This document shows positions 16,478 through 26,749 of a DNA stretch of 64,000 bases, in pieces. The DNA is from JAIBAJ01 sp965284645. Its GTDB lineage: Bacteria > Bacteroidota > Bacteroidia > JAIBAJ01. The first letter of the stretch is position 1. Every line of letters begins with the position of its first letter. The notes under the pieces are model-generated. The model did no database searches. It was not told the origin of the DNA and saw only the letters and a list, made by a program, of their open reading frames with translations. The DNA is taken from NCBI GenBank assembly GCA_965284645.1, contig OZ260106.1, positions 2,108,001 to 2,172,000 on the forward strand, in the 5' to 3' direction. The translations under genes were made by a program, and so were the position numbers.

Positions 16478-18943
16478 CTACTTCACTTCTTTGGCAACAT
16501 AGTTAATGTCCAATGGTTTACTTACCAAGTCGGGCAATACGGCGAGTTTATAAACTTCGTCCATCGTTTCCACATAATGGAAAGTTAGCCCTTCCAAGTA
16601 AATGGGTTTAATATCATCAATGTCTTTTTTGTTGTCTAAACAAAGTATGATTTCCTCAACGCCATACCTTTTGGCGGCTAGTATTTTTTCTTTAATTCCA
16701 CCTACTGGTAAAACCTTGCCACGTAAGGTAATTTCTCCTGTCATGGCGAGTTTGGCTTTTACTTTTCGCTGTGAAAAGGCCGAAACCAAAGCTGTAAAAA
16801 TGGTAATACCGGCTGAGGGTCCATCTTTTGGTGTGGCACCTTCCGGTACGTGGATATGCACATTCCAATTATCGAAAGCTTCGGCAGCAATTCCGTAACT
16901 TTCGCCATGTGATTTGAGGTATTCCAAAGCGATTACGGCCGATTCTTTCATCACGTCGCCTAAGTTGCCTGTCAAGGTGAGTTTTCCCTTTCCTTTGCTT
17001 AAACTGGTTTCAATAAATAAAATATCTCCACCCACAGCAGTCCAAGCCAAACCAGTAACTACGCCAGCTATCTCATTGGATAATCCTTTATCGCGGTTGA
17101 AATGGGATACGCCTAAAATTTCCCGTACTTCTTCCTTCGTTATTTGTTCGTTGTATTCCTCTTTGGTAGCTACTTTCAAAGCAATGGCTCTTACCACCTT
17201 GGCTATTTCCCTTTCCAAGGTTCTAACCCCACTTTCACGGGTGTAATGGTCTACCATAAAACCAAGCACATCTTCATTAAATCGCAATTGCTTCTTTTTC
17301 ATGCCATGTTCTTCGATTTGTTTTGGAACCAAATGATTCTTGGCAATCTGAATTTTTTCTTCGAGGGTATAACCGGTAATGTCAATTATTTCCATCCTAT
17401 CCAACAAGGCCGGCTGAATGGTATTAAGATTATTAGCAGTCGCGATGAACATCACCTTCGATAAATCATAATCCAACTCTAAATAATTGTCGTAAAATGT
17501 GGTGTTTTGTTCCGGATCCAAAACTTCCAGTAGGGCAGAGGAGGGGTCGCCTTGAAAACTGTTTCCCACTTTGTCGATTTCGTCCAACACAAAAACAGGA
17601 TTGGATTTTTTTACCTTTTTCAGGTTTTGGATAATGCGTCCAGGCATAGCCCCAATATAAGTTTTGCGGTGTCCTCTTATTTCGGCTTCATCGCGCAATC
17701 CACCCAACGACATCCTAACATATTTTCGACCCAAAGCTTTGGCAATAGATTTACCCAAGGATGTTTTTCCAACTCCCGGAGGACCGTACAAACAAAGGAT
17801 AGGCGATTTCATATCTCCTTTCAGTTTCAAAACCGCCAAATATTCCAAAATTCTTTTCTTAACCTTTTCTAATCCAAAATGGTCCTTATCAAGCACTTTC
17901 GCGGCATTTTTCAAGTCAAAATTGTCCTTTGAACATTCTTCCCAAGGCAGTTCAAGCAAGGTTTCGATATAGTTCATTTGAATGGAATACTCGGCCGCAT
18001 TTGGATTCATCCGTCCAAGTTTGTCCATTTCCTTATCGAAGAATTCCATCACTTGTTTCGACCATTTTTTATGCTTGCTTTTTTCCTTCAATTCCTCCAT
18101 TTCGCGGTCGTTTCCTCCTCCCAGTTCTTCCTTGATGGTTTTCAACTGTTGGTTCAGAAAATATTCCCTTTGTTGCTTATCAACCTCCACCTTCACCTTC
18201 GATTGAATTTGGTTTTTTATTTCCAGCAATTGCAGGTCTTTGCTCAATTGAGCTAAAATGGATTTTGCTCTTTCTTTTTGGTCAGCAATTTCCAAAATAT
18301 GTTGTTTCTCTGCTACCGTCGAATTCATGTTGGATGAAATAAAATTCAACAGAAAGGAGGCGCTTTCAATATTATTTAAGGCAAAACTGGCTTCAGAAGG
18401 TAGGTTTGGCGAAACTTTGATGATTTGATGGGAAATATCCTTTACCGAACCGATTATTGCGGAAAATTCAGGATCGTTTTCATCAGCCCTGATTTCTTTA
18501 AACTCTTTGATGGAGGCTTTTAAGTAAGGCTCGTTCCCTAAAAATTGATCTAGGGCAAAACGTTTTTTCCCTTGTATAATGGCGGTGGTGCTGCCATCGG
18601 GCATTTTGAAAAGCTTGATTACCATAGCCAAAGTCCCAACAAGGTTCAGGTCGTCAAACCCCGGATCGTCGATGCTTTGGTCTTTTTGAGAAACCACACC
18701 AATGAATTTCTTTTTCTTGTTGGCTTCCTGAATCAGTTTAATGGATTTATCCCGTCCAACCGTAATGGGAATCACTACACCAGGAAACAATACCGTATTG
18801 CGTAAGGGAAGTATACCGATTTCGCTCGGAATATCTTCATTGTTCATGCTTTCCTCTTCTTCTGTGGTCATTACTGGAATAAACTCGGTATCCTCATCCA
18901 CAATCGATTCTAGGTCAAACGGTTTTATGTTAAAATTATTCAT
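16478..18943 (-). CDS. lon: ATP-dependent Lon protease
   Basis: 821 residues, a normal LonA. The N-terminal substrate-binding domain (IGILPLRNTVLFPGVVIPIT near 42-61) is followed by a coiled region, the AAA+ module with Walker A GPPGVGKTSLGKS near 390 and Walker B PVFVLDEIDKVG, and the proteolytic domain with the catalytic Ser in KDGPSAGITIF and Lys in VLPVGGIKEKILAAK. It degrades misfolded and regulatory proteins in the cytosol. No close-by terminator separates it from the convergent gene ending at 16476, so read-through from either side would make antisense RNA. Confidence 0.97.
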   Translation of the reverse strand: MNNFNIKPFDLESIVDEDTEFIPVMTTEEEESMNNEDIPSEIGILPLRNTVLFPGVVIPITVGRDKSIKLIQEANKKKKFIGVVSQKDQSIDDPGFDDLNLVGTLAMVIKLFKMPDGSTTAIIQGKKRFALDQFLGNEPYLKASIKEFKEIRADENDPEFSAIIGSVKDISHQIIKVSPNLPSEASFALNNIESASFLLNFISSNMNSTVAEKQHILEIADQKERAKSILAQLSKDLQLLEIKNQIQSKVKVEVDKQQREYFLNQQLKTIKEELGGGNDREMEELKEKSKHKKWSKQVMEFFDKEMDKLGRMNPNAAEYSIQMNYIETLLELPWEECSKDNFDLKNAAKVLDKDHFGLEKVKKRILEYLAVLKLKGDMKSPILCLYGPPGVGKTSLGKSIAKALGRKYVRMSLGGLRDEAEIRGHRKTYIGAMPGRIIQNLKKVKKSNPVFVLDEIDKVGNSFQGDPSSALLEVLDPEQNTTFYDNYLELDYDLSKVMFIATANNLNTIQPALLDRMEIIDITGYTLEEKIQIAKNHLVPKQIEEHGMKKKQLRFNEDVLGFMVDHYTRESGVRTLEREIAKVVRAIALKVATKEEYNEQITKEEVREILGVSHFNRDKGLSNEIAGVVTGLAWTAVGGDILFIETSLSKGKGKLTLTGNLGDVMKESAVIALEYLKSHGESYGIAAEAFDNWNVHIHVPEGATPKDGPSAGITIFTALVSAFSQRKVKAKLAMTGEITLRGKVLPVGGIKEKILAAKRYGVEEIILCLDNKKDIDDIKPIYLEGLTFHYVETMDEVYKLAVLPDLVSKPLDINYVAKEVK

Positions 18944-19173
18944 ACGTCAATATGTCAGGGCTTTGGAAGCGGGTTCCAAGGCAATTGGGGTGGTTTTTAC
19001 AGCAAAAAATCGGATAAAAGGCCTGTTAAACCAACGATGCGGTTAAAAGTTGTATTCTTCCTTCTTTTGCAGCGGTTTTCGTTCCCAAACCCTATGCCAA
19101 TAAGTAGGATAAGTCAAGCTGGCAGAATTTGGCTTTTTTTTTATTCTTTTCCTGAATATTTCAACTCCTTTTT

Positions 19174-19338
19174 AACCCAAATTAATCAAAAGGAGGATTT
19201 ATTAATCCGAACTACTTGATTTAGTTGGGTTTACCCCTCCCGAAGAAATTTCGGGATGGCAGTTGTTATCAATTTGGCCATACAAATTGATTTACAACTG
19301 GTTAGTCGTTTATGCATTTCTAATGCGTAATCTGGGTT
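19174..19338. repeat. AACCCA/TGGGTT element, 165-bp form, copy 2
   Basis: Begins AACCCAAATTAATCA, ends with the complement of AACCCAGATTACGCATTAG. It contains a stem AACCCAA-TTAATCAA / TTGATTTAGTTGGGTT near the left, the palindrome GGATTTATTAATCC, a short CCCGAAGAAATTTCGGG hairpin and a long stem CAGTTGTTATCAATTTG / CAAATTGATTTACAACTG. The flanks are TTT before and TAA after, as at 9338. It occupies the gap between lon (divergent) and recF; the rest of 18944-19393 holds nothing I recognise. Confidence 0.8.
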
Positions 19339-19393
19339 TAAGCTGTTCAGAAAGCGCCATGGGTATTTGAACGAATCCTTTACCTTTGCCCAA

Positions 19394-20491
19394 GTGATAC
19401 TGAACGAGCTCTCCCTCACCAATTTTCGCAGTTATGGCCACGCCCATCTTTCCTTCGAGGATAGGGTGGTTTGCTTTGTTGGTAAGAATGGAAGCGGAAA
19501 AACCAATTTACTCGACGGGATTTATTACTTGGCCTATTGCAAAAGCTATTTCAATCCGGCCGATCACCAAGTAATTCGCCACGATGAGCCTTTTCTTGCC
19601 CTGAATGGTAAATTTGACCTGCAAGGTGAGGCCGTTTTGGTTTCCTGTGGACTAAAACGTGGACAACGCAAGGTGTTCAAGAAAAACGATAAGGAATACA
19701 GCCGTTTGGCCGATCATATTGGGGTGATTTCGGTGGTCATGATTTCACCTACCGATCAGTTTCTAATCACCGAAGGCAGCGAAGATCGCCGAAGGTTTGT
19801 GGATTCGGTTATTTCGCTCAACGATAAAAACTACCTCGAAGCCCTGTTGACCTACAACCGCTTGCTGGTGCAACGCAATGCCTTGTTGAAGCAAATGGGT
19901 GAAAACCGCCACTTCGACTCCACGGTATTGGAAATTCTCGACATGCAGTTGGAGCAGCCCGGAAATTATATTTTTCAATCACGGCAAGCGTTTTTGTCCG
20001 ATTTCGAAAAGGTGTTTGAACGACTGTACCAGCAAATTTCCAATACCGATGAAAAGCCCGAAATTCGCTACGAAAGTAGTTTGATTGGCACGCGTATGGA
20101 GCAGTTGCTGTTGCAGAACCATACCAAGGATTTCAACGCCTGGACCACCACTATGGGCGTTCACAAAGACGATTTTGAGTTTGTATTGAATGGCTTCCCA
20201 TTGAAAAAGTACGCTAGCCAAGGTCAGCAAAAAACCTACTTGTTGGCTTTGAAACTAGCCCAGTTTTATTGGTTGAAAGAAACCAAGGATGTGCCACCTA
20301 TTTTGTTGTTGGATGATATTTTTGAAAAGTTGGATCAATCCCGTGTGGAGCATTTGTTCAAATTGGTTTCCTCGGCCGATTTTGGGCAGGTTTTTATAAC
20401 CGATACCGACGAAACCCGCATCAAACAGGCGTTTGGGAAGGTCAATATACAACCCCAGTTTTTTAATATTCCGAATGATACGGACATTTAA
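19394..20491 (+). CDS. recF: DNA replication and repair protein RecF
   Basis: Loads RecA at gaps with RecOR. ABC/SMC-type ATPase: LSLTNFRSYGHAHLSFED at the N-terminus, Walker A CFVGKNGSGKTNLLDGIYYL, signature region KKYASQGQQKTYLLALKLAQ, Walker B PILLLDDIFEKLD, and D-loop/His segment VFITDTDETR. About 365 residues, usual for the family. No ATG start exists in frame. The GTG at 19394 gives M-ILNELSLTNF, matching the normal RecF N-terminus, while a TTG at 19367 would add nine residues. The start lies 56 bases after a repeat element and no promoter box is obvious. Confidence 0.93.
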   Translation: MILNELSLTNFRSYGHAHLSFEDRVVCFVGKNGSGKTNLLDGIYYLAYCKSYFNPADHQVIRHDEPFLALNGKFDLQGEAVLVSCGLKRGQRKVFKKNDKEYSRLADHIGVISVVMISPTDQFLITEGSEDRRRFVDSVISLNDKNYLEALLTYNRLLVQRNALLKQMGENRHFDSTVLEILDMQLEQPGNYIFQSRQAFLSDFEKVFERLYQQISNTDEKPEIRYESSLIGTRMEQLLLQNHTKDFNAWTTTMGVHKDDFEFVLNGFPLKKYASQGQQKTYLLALKLAQFYWLKETKDVPPILLLDDIFEKLDQSRVEHLFKLVSSADFGQVFITDTDETRIKQAFGKVNIQPQFFNIPNDTDI

Positions 20492-20517
20492 GCTATAATT
20501 TTTGTTGCTTTTGATTA

Positions 20518-20942
20518 GGCGGGCCCCCTACCGCCAAAACAGCATTTTACCGAGGTCTTGGTTTTTGTGCAGGGCGGTAGGGTCACGCTTTCCGCAGTAC
20601 TCCTCGGTCTGCGTAACCCGAAAGTGTTCGGGTTACACATCCCTGTGGGGTACTTGCTGCAATCGTTGCCCGGGTCCTCCGTGCCCGGTTGTTGGTGGTT
20701 TATTTCTCAGTGGTTTTTCAATTATAGTTCCGTGCATTTTTTTGGATGCTTACCCAATGTCAATTTAATTCACAAATGCTTAATTTCACTGCGCTCCGGG
20801 CAAGGATAGAAACGGAAAGCCCGCAAAGCCATGGAGCCCAAGCGGAAGGGCTTGAGGACTTGCAGTGGATAGCCTGACCCGAACGCCCCTTGCAGAATGG
20901 TTGATTTTTTGCTAATGCGGTTTTGGGCGGAGGGGGCACGCC
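20518..20942. repeat. GGCGGGTCCC-type structured element R2
   Basis: 425 bp from GGCGGGCCCCC to GGGGGCACGCC. Left hairpin arms CCCTACCGCC / GGCGGTAGGG; frame word TCCTCGGTCTGC at 20601-20612; then a stem GTAACCCGAA / TTCGGGTTAC that replaces the GGGCTACACC stem of R1; then CATCCCTGTGGG. The right half carries an inverted second core (GGATAGAAACGGAAAGCCCG ... CTTGAGGACTTGCAGTGGAT) that also occurs at 38128-38200. Short frames here are by-products of the repeat and not genes. Confidence 0.75.
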
Positions 20943-20980
20943 AAGAGAAATTAAAAATTAGGGAATTAAAAATTAAAAAT

Positions 20981-21057
20981 GGAGAAAAGGGAAAAGGGAA
21001 GTAAGAAAAGAGAAAAGAGAAAAGAGAAAAGAGAAAAGAGAAAAGGGAAAAGGGAAG
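20981..21057. repeat. Purine-only heptamer tract
   Basis: Runs of GAGAAAA / GAAAAGG in near-perfect 7-base tandem array, almost entirely purine on the + strand, immediately after element R2. It is preceded by AAAAATTA repeats of the sort flanking other R elements. Length probably varies by slippage. Between here and the uvrA stop (21193) nothing else is visible. Confidence 0.7.
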
Positions 21058-21192
21058 TTAGCAAAGAAAGATGAGAACTAATGTTGTTTGTAATATTTGT
21101 AAGCTTATCTGAATCAGGTAGTTATGGCCATGTAATCCTCTCATTGGTTAATTTGGCTAAAATAGTCTTGGACAAAATTTAAAAAACAGGGA

Positions 21193-24027
21193 CTACAATT
21201 CCCGTTTGAGGTATTCGGCTGTAAAGCTTCCTTTTACTTTGGCTACTTTTTCAGGAGTTCCTTCGCAAACGATGGTGCCGCCGCCTTTGCCGCCTTCAGG
21301 ACCGATATCGATGATGTGATCGGCCATTTTGATAATATCCATGTTGTGTTCAATAACCACGATGGTATTGCCTTTGTCGGCGAGTTTGTTGAGCACTTCA
21401 AGTAAAATGCGAATATCCTCGAAATGCAGGCCAGTAGTGGGTTCGTCGAGTATATAAATGGTTTTTCCGGTATCCCTTTTTTGCAGTTCGGTGGCCAATT
21501 TGATACGTTGGGCTTCCCCTCCGCTCAAGGTGGTACTTTGCTGGCCAAGGGTAATGTAGCCCAAGCCAACATCCTGTAAGGTTTTGATGCTGCGAACGAT
21601 GTAGGGCACGGCTTCGAAAAAAGTTACGGCCGTATCGATATCCATGTTTAGCACATCGTTGATGCTCTTGCCTTTGAAGCGAATTTCAAGGGTTTCGCGG
21701 TTGTAGCGTTTGCCTTGGCATGTTTCACATTGCACATACACATCGGGCAGAAAATTCATTTCGATGGTTTTCATGCCTGCTCCCTGACAGGTTTCGCATC
21801 GCCCACCTTTTACATTGAATGAAAAACGGCCGGGTTTGTAGCCACGGATTTTGGCCTCGGGCAAGTTCGCAAATAGGTTACGGATTTCGTCCATCACACC
21901 TGTGTAAGTAGCCGGATTGCTGCGGGGTGTGCGTCCAATGGGACTTTGATCAATTTCAATGCATTTATCAAGATGCTCCAACCCTTCGATTTTACCGTAT
22001 TCCAACGGTTTGTCTTCGCTTTTATAGAAGAATTTCGACAGAATTGGATACAAGGTTTCGCTGATAAGGCTTGATTTGCCACTGCCTGAAACACCGGTAA
22101 CACAGATAAATTTGCCCAAAGGAAATTTAACAGTCAGGTTTTTAAGGTTATTTCCAGTGGCACCTTTAAGTACCAAAAATTCCCCATTTCCTTTCCTACG
22201 TTCCGTCGGGACTTGAATGGATTTTTTTCCAAGAAGGTAGTCGGCTGTAACTGTTCCTGCATTGGCTACTTCTTGGGGTGTGCCTTGTGCCACGATTTTT
22301 CCGCCATGGATGCCAGCTCCGGGGCCAATATCTATGAGGTGGTCGCTTTCCATCATCATATCTTTATCATGCTCTACTACCAACACCGAATTGCCAGTGT
22401 CGCGTAGTTTTTTTAAGGCATCGATAAGGCGGGTATTATCGCGCTGGTGCAGTCCAATGCTGGGTTCGTCTAAGATATAAAGTACCCCAACCAATTGAGA
22501 GCCGATTTGAGTAGCCAAACGGATTCGTTGTGCCTCACCGCCGGATAAACTGCGGGCATTTCGATCGAGGGTTAAATAGGTAAGACCAACATCAAATAGG
22601 AATCCAACTCGCGAGCGTATTTCCTTTAAAATTTCTTTAGAGATAAGCAATTGCCTTTCGTCCAGGTTAACTTCTACGGTATCGAACCATTTTCCAAGGT
22701 CGGAAATGTTCATTCGGCAAAGGTCAGCGATGTTATGGTTGTCGATTTTAAACCAAAGCGCTTCTTTTTTAAGTCGTGCACCTTGGCAAACTGGGCATTC
22801 CACCCGGTTCAAGAAACCACGAATCCAGTTCATTTCCGTTTTTGAAGTTGCTTCCTGACTTTGGCGGAGCAGAAAATTCACCAAACCTTCGAAGCTCATG
22901 GCAAAGGAGCTGGATTTTCCGTCCTCAGCTTTCACCTTCAACACTTCTTCAGAACCAAAGAGGATGGCATCCATTGCTTCTTCCGAAATATCCGCAATTG
23001 GTTCATCCAGACTGAAATTGTATTTCTCGCTCAAAGCTTGAATTTGGGTGAAGATCCAATTGCTTTTGTATTCGCCCAAGGCCGCAATTCCACCTTTTTT
23101 GATACTTTTCTTTTCGTCGGGTATCAATTTTTTTCGGTCGATTTCAGCTACAGTTCCTAGGCCATGGCATTTGGAGCACGCACCGTAGGGTGAATTGAAT
23201 GAAAAGGTATTGGGTTGCGGATCTTCGTAGCTGATGCCAGTGCTAGGGCACATCAGGTTTCGGCTGTATTGTTTAACCAAATTGGAATCCAAATCCATCA
23301 CCATCAGTTCGCCCTTGCCTTGCTTGATAGCTGTTTGAACACTTTTATAAATCCGTTCTCTATCCGATTCTTTGGCCACAATTCGGTCGATTACCACCTC
23401 AATATCATGGATTTTGTACCGGTCCAATTTGGGTTTGGAAGAAACTTCTACAATTTCTCCATCGACCCTTACTTTGGTAAAGCCTTGTTTTTGGATTTGC
23501 TCGAAAAGTTCTCGGTAATGACCTTTTCTCCCTTTGATAATCGGTGCAAGGATAGCTGTTTTTTTTCCTGAGAAATTTTGGAGTATGGTATCCACGATTT
23601 CATCATCGGAATATTTCTGCATTATTTCTCCCGTATTGTAGGAATACGCTTTGGATGCTCTCGCGAAAAGTAAGCGCAGAAAATCGTATATTTCAGTAAC
23701 TGTACCGACCGTGCTTCGCGGGTTGCGGTTGGTTGTTTTTTGTTCGATAGAAATTACCGGACTTAATCCATTGATTTTATCCACATCCGGCCTTTCCATA
23801 TTGCCCAAAAATTGGCGGGCATAGGCATTAAAGCTTTCCATGTAGCGGCGTTGGCCTTCGGCGTAAATCGTATCAAAAGCCAAAGACGACTTGCCACTCC
23901 CGCTTAGGCCGGTGATGACCACCAGTTTGTTGCGCGGAATGGAGATATCAATGTTTTTGAGGTTATGTTCTCTGGCCCCGAGTACTTCAATAAACTCTTC
24001 TTCGGCTGCTACGTGGGGATTGTTCAT
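21193..24027 (-). CDS. uvrA: Excinuclease ABC subunit A
   Basis: Damage-recognition ATPase of nucleotide excision repair. 944 residues from the ATG at 24027 (MNNPHVAAEEEFIEVLGARE); an in-frame extension to 24102 is not supported. It has two ABC modules: Walker A GLSGSGKSSLAFDTIYAEGQ with signature LSGGEAQRIRLA, and GVSGSGKSSLISETLYP with LSGGEAQRIKLA. The Cys pairs of the zinc sites are present (CSKCHG in the first half; CETCQGAGMK ... CETCQGKRYN in the second). The start follows GATATTTGCCGCTT, a near -7 box, so the leader may be absent. uvrB and uvrC are not in the window. Confidence 0.96.
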   Translation of the reverse strand: MNNPHVAAEEEFIEVLGAREHNLKNIDISIPRNKLVVITGLSGSGKSSLAFDTIYAEGQRRYMESFNAYARQFLGNMERPDVDKINGLSPVISIEQKTTNRNPRSTVGTVTEIYDFLRLLFARASKAYSYNTGEIMQKYSDDEIVDTILQNFSGKKTAILAPIIKGRKGHYRELFEQIQKQGFTKVRVDGEIVEVSSKPKLDRYKIHDIEVVIDRIVAKESDRERIYKSVQTAIKQGKGELMVMDLDSNLVKQYSRNLMCPSTGISYEDPQPNTFSFNSPYGACSKCHGLGTVAEIDRKKLIPDEKKSIKKGGIAALGEYKSNWIFTQIQALSEKYNFSLDEPIADISEEAMDAILFGSEEVLKVKAEDGKSSSFAMSFEGLVNFLLRQSQEATSKTEMNWIRGFLNRVECPVCQGARLKKEALWFKIDNHNIADLCRMNISDLGKWFDTVEVNLDERQLLISKEILKEIRSRVGFLFDVGLTYLTLDRNARSLSGGEAQRIRLATQIGSQLVGVLYILDEPSIGLHQRDNTRLIDALKKLRDTGNSVLVVEHDKDMMMESDHLIDIGPGAGIHGGKIVAQGTPQEVANAGTVTADYLLGKKSIQVPTERRKGNGEFLVLKGATGNNLKNLTVKFPLGKFICVTGVSGSGKSSLISETLYPILSKFFYKSEDKPLEYGKIEGLEHLDKCIEIDQSPIGRTPRSNPATYTGVMDEIRNLFANLPEAKIRGYKPGRFSFNVKGGRCETCQGAGMKTIEMNFLPDVYVQCETCQGKRYNRETLEIRFKGKSINDVLNMDIDTAVTFFEAVPYIVRSIKTLQDVGLGYITLGQQSTTLSGGEAQRIKLATELQKRDTGKTIYILDEPTTGLHFEDIRILLEVLNKLADKGNTIVVIEHNMDIIKMADHIIDIGPEGGKGGGTIVCEGTPEKVAKVKGSFTAEYLKREL

Positions 24028-24146
24028 AAGCGGCAAATATCGGATTTCGTGCCCGAAAAAGTGTGACTTTTGAAAAATATTAATCCCTAAATTTCCAACC
24101 AAGGGCTTGCGGCAAGATATTTGCGAAGGAATGGACCCAATAAATT

Positions 24147-26672
24147 TTGAAGAATAGCCTTAACATAGCAATAAATTTATCCTTTTGGGGATGTTTAGGC
24201 TTGATTTGTTTCCTTTTGGCGGCAAATCCATTGCATTCCCAAACCATTACTTTAAAAGGGAAAGTGTTTTCATCGGAGAAAGGAAATCCTGTGTTACCCT
24301 TTGTTTCCGTTTCTGTGGTGGGAACCAACAATGGTACCTTAACCGACACCCTAGGGAATTTTGCCTTGAGATTGAGTGCGGGAGCGGATAGTTTGCACTT
24401 TTCATCTATTGGTTTCAAGGAGCAAGCGGTGTTTATAAAAGGTAAAAAAGAAGTGGAGGTTATTTTAGAACCGGAGGTGTTTCAATTGAAAGAAATTGCC
24501 GTCAAGCCAGGCGAAAACCCTGCTTTCCCGATTTTGAGGAATGTGGTAGAAAACAAAGCCAAAAACAATCCTCAGAATATTGAATTTTACAGTTTGGAAC
24601 GGTATGAGAAAACCCGGTTCGACCTGAACCATTTCACTGAAAAACTCAAGAAAAACGCTTTGTTGAGGCCTTTCGATTTTATTTGGGAATACTCCGATAC
24701 TACAGGCGATAGCGTTACTTTTTTACCGGTTCTTTTTAGTGAAACAGCTAGTAAAATATACCATCGTTCCAATCCTAAAGCCACCAAACAATACATCATT
24801 GCTACCCAAACAAAAGGCTTGAAGGGTCCAAAGATTATGAAGTTTGCCCAGGATATGAATTTGGAAACCGATGTATATTCCAACTTCGTTAGTATTCTCG
24901 AAAAGCCTTTCCCGAGCCCAATAAACGATAATTTCAAGCTGTATTACAAATACGTTTTGGCGGGCGACACCATTTATACCAAGGACGATTACCCTTGTCG
25001 GAAAATTTATTTTAAACCACAGAATCCGGGCGATGTTGCTTTTACGGGAAGTATGTATATCGATACTTTGAGTTGGGCCGTGGTGCAGGTTGATTTACAG
25101 TTTTCGGTTCAGGCCAATGTGAATTTTGTTAGGAACTATTATGTTCAGCAGCATTATATCAAACCTGATGGCCTACATTGGATAGTAAGCAAAAGCGAAT
25201 TGTTGGGAGATTTCACCGTGGTGGAAAATTCGAGTGAATTGACGGGTTTCTTTGGTCGTAAATTGGTGGTAAACCGACAAATTGAAGTCAACAAACCAAT
25301 GGAAGACTCATTTTATCGAAATGCTTCCATTCCAGTCGAAATGGATTCAGCCCAATTTACCACCGAGGCAGTTTGGGAAAAAATGCGGCCTTATGGGTTG
25401 AACAGTTATGACAAAGGCGTTTTGAAAATGACCGATAGTTTGGCCAAGGATAAAAAGTTCCGAAAATTAGCTAAAACCACTTTAACCTTAACCAATTCCT
25501 GGTTTCCAACCGATTATATAGAATTGGGGAATATCTGGACTTTTTATAGTCACAATTTGTATGAAGGATCAAGGCTAAAACTTGGGATACGTTCCGGCAA
25601 AAAAATGGACAAACATGTTGATTTTAGCGGATATGCTGCCTATGGATTTGGTGACAGAATGTGGAAATACGGCGGACATGTAACTTGGAATTTTGGGCTA
25701 AAAAATGCTTATCACCGCAAGCATTCCCTTGGGGCATTTTACAAACATGATTTAAACCAAAATGGGCGGACCGATAATATGATTCCATTGGACCATGTCC
25801 TCACTTCTTTAATTCGAACCGATAAACTAAAATTCAGAACTTTCAATACGGATATCCAATTGTTTTACGAACGGCACTGGATGGCTGGCATGGCTACTCG
25901 GGTTACTGTTTTTCACAAGCGGGTACAGAATTATGGGGGATATCGGCTTTCAACCGGATTGGATTCGGGGCATTTTGGAGTTGTAGATGAAATAAAGGAT
26001 GCTGGTTTACAAGTTTCGTTTCGGATTAATTACGGCAAGGTGAATACCGATGCCAAGTTTGGTGATGGGATGGGTGGAAGGAATAGGTCTAAATGGCCAA
26101 GTTTAGCAGGCGAATTTACTTGGGGTAGACCGGGTGTTTTTGGTAGCAGCTATAGTTATACCAAGCTTAGAACTAGGCTAGAGCATCGTAGTTCATTAAA
26201 TAGACTTGGTTATGTGGATTGGATGGTCGAAGGAGGGAAATTATGGGGCAAATTACCTTGGCCATTATTGTTTACACCAGCGGCTAACCAGATGGTTTTA
26301 GGGGATAAACTGGCATTTAACCTGATGAATTATTTGGAGTTTGTATCAGACCAATATGTTACGAGTCAGGTTGAATATCATTTGGATGGATTGATTTTGA
26401 ATTACATTCCCTTGGTGAAGAAATTAAAATGGAGGGAATTTGTCTTTGGGAAAGGTTATTGGGGTAATTTGAGTGTGGCCAACCGGACCAATGCAGAGGT
26501 TCCGCTGTTGTATAGTATTCAAGGAATAGGAAGGCCGTATTACGAGGTAGGGTTTGGGTTTGAGAATATTTTCAAGATTGCAAGAATTGATTTTGTATGG
26601 CGATTGGATTATTTGGGCAATCCGGGGGTTTATGGATTTATAGTGAAGCCTTCGTTTTATTTTAAGTTTTAG
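24147..26672 (+). CDS. DUF5686 / carboxypeptidase-regulatory-like outer-membrane protein
   Basis: 841 residues. Signal peptide (about 1-31, ending LHSQ), then a CarboxypepD_reg-like beta domain (ITLKGKVFSSEKGNPVLPFV ... GTLTDTLGNFAL, ending VEVILEPEVFQLKEIAVKPG at about 120), then the long DUF5686 region ending in aromatic beta strands with a terminal F (PSFYFKF), as in outer-membrane beta-barrels. The function of the family is not established. The only start in frame near the signal peptide is TTG at 24147; a 9-codon ATG frame (24131-24157) overlaps it. Divergent from uvrA, with about 119 bases between. Confidence 0.85.
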   Translation: MKNSLNIAINLSFWGCLGLICFLLAANPLHSQTITLKGKVFSSEKGNPVLPFVSVSVVGTNNGTLTDTLGNFALRLSAGADSLHFSSIGFKEQAVFIKGKKEVEVILEPEVFQLKEIAVKPGENPAFPILRNVVENKAKNNPQNIEFYSLERYEKTRFDLNHFTEKLKKNALLRPFDFIWEYSDTTGDSVTFLPVLFSETASKIYHRSNPKATKQYIIATQTKGLKGPKIMKFAQDMNLETDVYSNFVSILEKPFPSPINDNFKLYYKYVLAGDTIYTKDDYPCRKIYFKPQNPGDVAFTGSMYIDTLSWAVVQVDLQFSVQANVNFVRNYYVQQHYIKPDGLHWIVSKSELLGDFTVVENSSELTGFFGRKLVVNRQIEVNKPMEDSFYRNASIPVEMDSAQFTTEAVWEKMRPYGLNSYDKGVLKMTDSLAKDKKFRKLAKTTLTLTNSWFPTDYIELGNIWTFYSHNLYEGSRLKLGIRSGKKMDKHVDFSGYAAYGFGDRMWKYGGHVTWNFGLKNAYHRKHSLGAFYKHDLNQNGRTDNMIPLDHVLTSLIRTDKLKFRTFNTDIQLFYERHWMAGMATRVTVFHKRVQNYGGYRLSTGLDSGHFGVVDEIKDAGLQVSFRINYGKVNTDAKFGDGMGGRNRSKWPSLAGEFTWGRPGVFGSSYSYTKLRTRLEHRSSLNRLGYVDWMVEGGKLWGKLPWPLLFTPAANQMVLGDKLAFNLMNYLEFVSDQYVTSQVEYHLDGLILNYIPLVKKLKWREFVFGKGYWGNLSVANRTNAEVPLLYSIQGIGRPYYEVGFGFENIFKIARIDFVWRLDYLGNPGVYGFIVKPSFYFKF

Positions 26673-26749
26673 TATTTTTTTGAAAAAATAGTTTTATTTT
26701 AGATTGCTATCCAAATAGCCTTATCAAATAAAAAAGTTAAAAAAATGAT

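Noticed and set aside
17552..18256. Overlapping open frames antisense to lon
   Set aside because: Shadows of lon; composition follows its codon bias on the opposite strand.
19037..19219. 60-residue hydrophobic frame upstream of recF
   Set aside because: It runs into a repeat element and shares bases with it; no sign of coding beyond openness.
20502..20809. Short open frames on the + strand after recF
   Set aside because: They lie within repeat element R2 and have compositions set by its hairpins; no start signal or conservation pattern.
22776..23571. Open frames antisense to uvrA
   Set aside because: Shadows of uvrA, with no independent coding evidence.
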